Positions 13,230 to 14,632 of a stretch of 14,632 nt of DNA are shown in pieces. Position 1 is the stretch's first letter. Each line of letters starts with the position of its first letter. Origin of the DNA: Botryosphaeria dothidea (taxonomy: Eukaryota > Ascomycota > Dothideomycetes > Botryosphaeriales > Botryosphaeriaceae); contig WWBZ02000043.1 of assembly GCA_011503125.2 (NCBI GenBank), positions 1-14,632 on the forward strand, in the 5' to 3' direction. The notes under the pieces were generated by a model. The model ran no database searches. It was not told the origin of the DNA and saw only the letters and a program-made list of their open reading frames with translations. The position numbers and the translations under genes are program-made.

Positions 13230-14632
13230 TGAAACCACGAACGAGAACTGAGCGAGCCCGCGCAGCTCCGGTCGCGCCCCTCGCGGGCGCGTGGATTGAA
13301 ACCAGACCATACGGGCGGCTTCGCACCGCGATGCGCGTCGCGCCCCTCGCGGGCGCGTGGATTGAAACATTGCCCGATACCTCGGCGGTGCAAGGCGCCC
13401 GGCCGTCGCGCCCCTCGCGGGCGCGTGGATTGAAACAGCACCTGCGAGCGCACCACCCCGAGGCCTTCGGGTCGCGCCCCTCGCGGGCGCGTGGATTGAA
13501 ACCGTGTATTCCCAGGCAAACCTCATGGGTCTGCGGAAGTCGCGCCCCTCGCGGGCGCGTGGATTGAAACAGCCAGCTGCTCGACGACGTGCTGACGGTC
13601 TATCGGTCGCGCCCCTCGCGGGCGCGTGGATTGAAACTTGACGAGGTCGGTCGCAATGCCGAGCAGGTCGTAGTCGCGCCCCTCGCGGGCGCGGTGGATT
13701 GAAACTACAGCGTCGCGCAGCCACAGCGTGCACGTGTCCTAGTCGCGCCCCTCGCGGGCGCGTGGATTGAAACACGTCGCCGCCGCCGCCGAACCAGTGC
13801 TCCGGCAGGGTCGCGCCCCTCGCGGGCGCGTGGATTGAAACATGGCGGCCTTGCTCGCGCTGTAGCTCGACGCGTAGTCGCGCCCCTCGCGGGCGCGTGG
13901 ATTGAAACGCCAGCAACATTGCGTTGCCGACGAACTCGCGCGCGTCGCGCCCCCTCGCGGGCGCGTGGATTGAAACTCGACGCGATCGACCACGCCACCG
14001 CGCCGCTGCAGGTCGCGCCCCTCGCGGGCGCGTGGATTGAAACGCGTTGCCGCTGCGCATCAGTGTCGTCGAAGAGATCGTCGCGCCCCTCGCGGGCGCG
14101 TGGATTGAAACCAGATCGCGGCCCGCGCCATCGGCGTCACGACGGTCGCGCCCCTCGCGGGCGCGTGGATTGAAACACGATCTGGTGCGTGATCACGGAG
14201 CGGAAGTGGTAGTCGCGCCCCTCGCGGGCGCGTGGATTGAAACTTCGCATCGTTCGCGGTGTCCTGGCTGTTGATCTTGTCGCGCCCCTCGCGGGCGCGT
14301 GGATTGAAACGCCGCGCGCTCTCGGCTTGTCCATGCCCGACGGGCAGTCGCGCCCCTCGCGGGCGCGTGGATTGAAACGCGAGATACCGCTCGCGCTCTC
14401 GTGTCCCGGCGCTGTCGCGCCCCTCGCGGGCGCGTGGATTGAAACATGACTGGAAGATCCCCGGGCTGGTGATGGGGTCGTGTCGCGCCCCTCGCGGGCG
14501 CGTGGATTGAAACGCCCCGAGTGGCTTGCCTACGGCGAGGGCGCGATGGTCGCGCCCTTCCGCGGGCGCGTGGATTGAAACATCGACGCGAGCAACCCCA
14601 ACCCTGATGTCGTCCGACGTCGCGCCCCTCGC

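Overview
The window holds a complete type I-C CRISPR-Cas locus, read left to right on the + strand, followed by a very long CRISPR array that runs off the right edge. A short accessory stretch precedes it: a SAM-dependent methyltransferase, a VapBC-type toxin-antitoxin pair and a broken second copy of part of the methyltransferase, all on the - strand. The DNA is strongly GC-rich. The Cas proteins and the repeat (starting GTCGCGCCCC, ending GTGGATTGAAAC) are of the kind common in GC-rich Proteobacteria (beta/gamma). I cannot name a genus from the sequence alone.

Layout. 1-878 (-): class I methyltransferase, C-terminus cut by the window edge. 914-1390 (-) vapC and 1394-1657 (-) vapB, with a candidate promoter/operator at 1680-1716. 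1806-1924 (-): a remnant similar to methyltransferase positions 613-739, so vapBC lies between two direct copies of that segment. 1929-2046: intergenic DNA with the ribosome binding site of cas3. Then a tightly packed operon: cas3 (2047-4298), cas5c (4298-5027), cas8c (5024-6852) with a probable internal start for the small subunit Cas11c (6436), cas7c (6852-7731), cas4 (7753-8383), cas1 (8389-9431) and cas2 (9441-9731). A leader of about 180 bp (9732-9912) precedes 70 complete 32-bp repeats, a 71st cut by the window end, and 70 spacers of 33-38 nt.

How it works together, from known type I-C biology: Cas1, Cas2 and Cas4 acquire spacers next to the leader. Cas5c cuts the pre-crRNA at the base of the repeat hairpin. 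Cas5c, Cas7c, Cas8c and Cas11c form Cascade on the crRNA. Cas3 nicks and degrades the bound DNA.

Main caveat: almost every gene is interrupted by single-base frameshifts (about 10 in cas3, 2 in cas5c, 6 in cas8c, 2 in cas7c, 3 in cas4, 2 in cas1), yet the protein sequence continues, with catalytic motifs intact, in another frame each time. The CRISPR repeats act as an internal control: 8 of 70 carry a one-base indel, mostly in homopolymer runs. That rate (about 1 per 280 bp) is close to the frameshift rate in the cas genes (about 1 per 300 bp). The simplest reading is that the genes are intact in the organism and the sequence carries base-insertion/deletion errors. CDS coordinates below therefore span the whole gene across the shifts.
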